NCBI GenBank assembly: GCA_910578285.1
Contig: CAJTQL010000001.1
Span: 186,001 to 250,000, forward strand
Reading direction: 5' to 3'
DNA: 64,000 bases
DNA from: an uncultured Helicobacteraceae bacterium
GTDB lineage: Bacteria; Campylobacterota; Campylobacteria; Campylobacterales; Helicobacteraceae
Under the pieces are notes generated by a model. That model was not told where the DNA came from, made no database searches, and was given only the letters and a program-made list of their open reading frames with translations. A program made the translations under genes and the position numbers. The number at the start of each line of letters is the position of its first letter. Positions within the stretch are counted from its first letter, which is position 1. Shown piece after piece: positions 61,091 through 64,000 of the stretch.

Positions 61091-61513
61091 TTATTTTTCT
61101 GCCCGCACAATCAAACTCTGCGGCAAACCAAAGTTTGCTACAACCTCTGCTTCTTTTGCCCTTTGTTCGCCATTGTCGCTTTCGTGGTCGTATCCTTGCA
61201 AATGCAAGAGCCCATGCAAAAACAAAAGTGCCGCCTCATCATCGGTGCTGTGTCCAAATTCCACCGCTGCGCGCATAATCGCCTCTGCGCACACAACGAT
61301 TGTGCCAAGCGGGATTGTCGCGACTTCACGAGCAAACGGAAAGCTCAAAACATCTGTGCTTTCGTCTTTATCACGATATTCTTGATTGATTGCACGCATT
61401 GTTTGCGAATCGATACAGAGCAACTCAACATCACCACCACCAAGATAGTGCAAAATCTGTTCGAGTCTGTCTGTTGCTATGTGTAATGGTGTTTGGTTGT
61501 CAAAATCTATCAT
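61091..61513 (-). CDS. ybeY: Endoribonuclease YbeY (16S rRNA maturation)
   Basis: This metal-dependent RNase for 16S rRNA 3'-end processing and ribosome quality control has 140 residues. The zinc motif HGLLHLQGYDH and the upstream NQEYRDKDESTDVLSFPF are diagnostic. It converges on miaA with a 20-base gap and diverges from speA. Confidence 0.95.
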   Translation of the reverse strand: MIDFDNQTPLHIATDRLEQILHYLGGGDVELLCIDSQTMRAINQEYRDKDESTDVLSFPFAREVATIPLGTIVVCAEAIMRAAVEFGHSTDDEAALLFLHGLLHLQGYDHESDNGEQRAKEAEVVANFGLPQSLIVRAEK

Positions 61514-61559
61514 TATTTGTGTTACCCTAATCCAATTTTATTTTTAACCAATAAAATGC

Positions 61560-61565
61560 TATAAT
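61560..61565 (+). promoter_or_regulatory. -10 box (TATAAT) for speA
   Basis: TATAAT preceded by T-rich sequence (TTTTATTTTTAACC), 35 bases before the speA ATG. Confidence 0.6.
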
Positions 61566-61600
61566 TTCTCCTCTTTGAGATAGATTAAAGGCAAAGCGCA

Positions 61601-63445
61601 ATGGTGAATTATGGAATCCAATTCTGGTCAAACGATGACTTTATCATCGAAGATGGCAAGCTGAAAGCAAACTATGGCAAGCGCCCCGCGATTATTGACA
61701 TTGTCAAAAAGGTGCGCGAAGATGGCTATCGCGGACCCTTGCTGCTACGTTTTCCACATCTTATTCACAAACAAATCCAACAGCTTTTTAATGCATTCAA
61801 TCGTGTAATTAAGCATGAACATTACGAGGGAAAATTCAGAGCTGTTTTTCCGCTTAAAGTCAATCAATTCCCCAATTTCGTGTTGCCGCTCGTGCAGTAT
61901 GCACAACATTTTGATTATGGGCTTGAGGCAGGCAGCAAGGCAGAGCTTGTCTTGGCAATGGCACATGCGCGACTCGGCGCGCCGATTATGGTGAATGGCT
62001 TCAAGGATAGGGAGATGATTTCGCTTGGATTCATCGCCGCATCTATGGGGCATGAGATTACGCTCACAATCGAAGGGCTTGGCGAGCTCGAGACAATTAT
62101 CGAGGTTGCAAAGATTATGGGCAAACCCTGCCCTAGCATTGGCTTGCGCATTCGACTACATAGCAATGGTATTGGAATCTGGGCAAAAAGCGGAGGAATC
62201 AACGCTAAATTTGGACTCACAAGCACAGAATTGCTCGAAGCGATTAAGATGCTTGAGAAATCCAATTTGCTCAAAAAATTTACAATGATTCATTTCCATA
62301 TTGGCTCACAAATCAGCGATATTTCGCCGCTCAAAAAAGCGATTCGCGAGGCGGGCAATATCTATGCCGAGTTGCGCAAAATGGGTGCAAAAAATTTGCG
62401 CAGTGTGAATATTGGCGGTGGGCTTGCTGTGGAATACAACCAACATGAGGGCAAGCAAGACCGCAATTATACACTCGAAGAATTTAGCTCCGATGTGATT
62501 TTTAGCTTACGTGAGATTGCACACAACAAGAAAGAACCCGCCCCCAATGTCTACACTGAATCGGGACGTTTCATTGCAGCAAGCCATGCAATGCTTGTTA
62601 CGCCTGTGCTCGAGCTATTCTCGCAAGAATATTCCGAAGATGTGTTGAACCTCAAAGAAAAAAATCCGCCACTTATTGAAGAGCTGCTCGACCTCTACAA
62701 AAATGTCAATGAACGATATGCGATTGAATATCTACATGATAGCCTTGACCATTTGGAATCCTTGCTCACACTCTTTGATTTGGGCTATATCGATTTGTAT
62801 GACCGCAGTAATACCGAGATTCTCGTGCAGCTCATTATCAAAAAAGTGATTAAAATACTCAAACATAAGAAACATAGCGATATTATTCGAATCCAAAAAG
62901 AAGTACAAGAGCGCTATTTGCTTAATTGCTCATTTTTTCAGAGCTTGCCTGATTTTTGGGGCTTGGGGCAAAGCTTCCCAATTATGCCACTCGATAGGCT
63001 CAATGTCCCGCCTACACGTAGCGCGAGTCTGTGGGACATCACATGCGATTCTGATGGCGAGATTGCATTCAACGCTAAAAAACCGCTATATTTGCATGAT
63101 GTCGATATTAAAAAAGAGGAATATTTTTTGGGGTTCTTCTTGGTTGGTGCATATCAGGAAGTGCTTGGCATGCGGCATAATCTTTTCACACACCCCACAG
63201 AATTGAGCATTGTATTTGACGAAGATGGCAATGCGAATGTGGAATATTTGCAAGAAGCGCAAACAATTCTTGATGTCTTGGACGATATAGACTATGACAC
63301 AAAAGACATTGAACGTTCACTGCGTCAGCGAATCGAAGATTCGACACTCATTGACGATGAGGAGCGCAAAGAGCTGCTGGGACAACTCTATGTGATATTG
63401 AGCGAAAACGGCTATCTGCGCACTGTTCTCAATGGAGAAAAATAA
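61601..63445 (+). CDS. speA: Biosynthetic arginine decarboxylase
   Basis: This PLP enzyme makes agmatine, the precursor of putrescine and spermidine. The 614 residues have the PLP lysine in FPLKVNQFPNFVLPLV, then DYGLEAGSKAELVLAMA, MIHFHIGSQISDI, NIGGGLAVEYN and the C-terminal CDSDGEIAFNAKKPLYLHD, matching the long SpeA family. AAAGG precedes the ATG. The stop overlaps the cysE ATG by one base. Confidence 0.96.
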   Translation: MVNYGIQFWSNDDFIIEDGKLKANYGKRPAIIDIVKKVREDGYRGPLLLRFPHLIHKQIQQLFNAFNRVIKHEHYEGKFRAVFPLKVNQFPNFVLPLVQYAQHFDYGLEAGSKAELVLAMAHARLGAPIMVNGFKDREMISLGFIAASMGHEITLTIEGLGELETIIEVAKIMGKPCPSIGLRIRLHSNGIGIWAKSGGINAKFGLTSTELLEAIKMLEKSNLLKKFTMIHFHIGSQISDISPLKKAIREAGNIYAELRKMGAKNLRSVNIGGGLAVEYNQHEGKQDRNYTLEEFSSDVIFSLREIAHNKKEPAPNVYTESGRFIAASHAMLVTPVLELFSQEYSEDVLNLKEKNPPLIEELLDLYKNVNERYAIEYLHDSLDHLESLLTLFDLGYIDLYDRSNTEILVQLIIKKVIKILKHKKHSDIIRIQKEVQERYLLNCSFFQSLPDFWGLGQSFPIMPLDRLNVPPTRSASLWDITCDSDGEIAFNAKKPLYLHDVDIKKEEYFLGFFLVGAYQEVLGMRHNLFTHPTELSIVFDEDGNANVEYLQEAQTILDVLDDIDYDTKDIERSLRQRIEDSTLIDDEERKELLGQLYVILSENGYLRTVLNGEK

Positions 63446-64000
63446 TGGGAATCTGGAGAGAAATCCGTAATGATTTTGCGATTATTGCCCAAAAAGACCC
63501 CGCGATGTGTTCGCGTATCGAATTATTTTTTAATTATCCCGGACTTGTCGCACTCGTGCATTATCGCTTTGCCCATGCACTCTATACGCGCGGTTGGTGC
63601 ATGTTTGCACGCATGATTATGGGACTCACGCAATTTATCACGAACATCGACATTCACCCTGCAGCACAAATTGGCAGCTCGGTGTTTATCGACCATGGAA
63701 TTGGCGTGGTGATTGGCGAGACAGCAATTGTCGGGGATTATGTAACAATCTATCAAGGCGTGAGCCTTGGCGGCGTGAGCCTTGAAAAAACCAAACGACA
63801 CCCGACAATCTGTGATGGCGTAGTGATTGGCGCAGGCGCAAAGATTTTGGGCAATATCACAATCGGGCAGAATGCTAAAATTGGTGCAAACTCTGTCGTG
63901 ATTTGTTCTGTACCCGAAAACTCCACAGCGGTGGGAATCCCAGCAAAGATTCTCAATAAAGAAAATAAACACCCTTATGACATGGGCAAAATTCCCGATA
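63445..64000 (+). CDS. cysE: Serine O-acetyltransferase (3' end beyond the window)
   Basis: CysE acetylates serine for cysteine synthesis. From ATG 63445 (TAATG overlap with speA) the frame is open to the window edge, 185 residues. It starts MGIWREIRNDFAIIAQKDPA and has the left-handed beta-helix signature DIHPAAQIGSSVFIDHGIGV, then VIGETAIVGD, TIYQGVSLGG and KRHPTICDGVVIGAGAKILG. This looks like nearly the whole catalytic part; only a short C-terminal tail should be missing. Confidence 0.94.
   Translation, partial: MGIWREIRNDFAIIAQKDPAMCSRIELFFNYPGLVALVHYRFAHALYTRGWCMFARMIMGLTQFITNIDIHPAAQIGSSVFIDHGIGVVIGETAIVGDYVTIYQGVSLGGVSLEKTKRHPTICDGVVIGAGAKILGNITIGQNAKIGANSVVICSVPENSTAVGIPAKILNKENKHPYDMGKIPD

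Overview
The window is one 64 kb stretch of a Campylobacterota (epsilonproteobacterial) chromosome, most likely a Helicobacter species. Three things point there: the clade-restricted gene hobA; gene neighbourhoods I know from H. pylori (rppH-lysC-hobA-holB-folP, galU-hypothetical-murA, clpS-clpA, tatB-tatC-queA-rsmG, rpsU-fabG-acpP-fabF-accA, lon-bamD-fliW, moaA/mobA/flhB); and dense packing with 4-base ATGA overlaps. Base composition is moderate, clearly more G+C-rich than H. pylori. The species cannot be named from the sequence. I saw no rRNA, tRNA, CRISPR array, transposase or replication origin.

Layout. 1-4347 (minus): rppH-lysC-hobA-holB-folP-hypothetical. 4426-5463: hemW. 5460-13666 (minus): a soluble Cache-domain protein, then clpS-clpA-galU-hypothetical-murA-xth. 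13778-15180: bioD and a SPOR/NlpC lipoprotein. 15177-17847: moaA diverging from mobA-flhB. 17928-19291: a two-gene operon behind a sigma28-like (FliA) promoter, encoding a small secreted protein with a double-glycine motif and an EF-hand/coiled-coil protein. 19314-20402: alcohol dehydrogenase. 20503-25589: an A+T-rich type III restriction-modification island (res-mod). 25756-33325 (minus): twelve tightly packed co-directional genes, ribA-moeA-moaD-moaE-mobB-mogA/moaC fusion-tatB-tatC-queA-rsmG-two small genes. 33417-36771: pstSCAB. 36788-38633: a CetA/CetB-like energy-taxis pair. 38998-49281 (plus): pepF, three poorly characterised genes, a small membrane protein, cutA, rpsU, fabG, acpP, fabF, accA and a CcoI-type copper ATPase. 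49278-53106: two methyl-accepting chemotaxis proteins. 53161-55587: lon. 55745-57080: a poly-C-interrupted TPR/LicD-like locus that looks phase-variable. 57081-58162: a repeat-rich accessory stretch holding a tiny hydrophobic peptide gene with a hairpin-sequestered ribosome binding site. 58163-64000: bamD, fliW, proC, miaA, ybeY, speA and the start of cysE.

How the genes work together. Molybdenum cofactor synthesis (moaA, moaC, moaD, moaE, mogA, moeA, mobA, mobB) is nearly complete here. Its main cluster runs straight into tatBC, which exports folded molybdoenzymes. Three MCPs, the CetB-like PAS protein, the Cache protein, flhB, fliW and the FliA-type operon make the window rich in motility and sensing genes. 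The features most likely to be new are the FliA-type operon with its double-glycine cationic peptide, the phase-variable TPR-LicD gene, the type I toxin-like peptide locus and the MogA-MoaC fusion.
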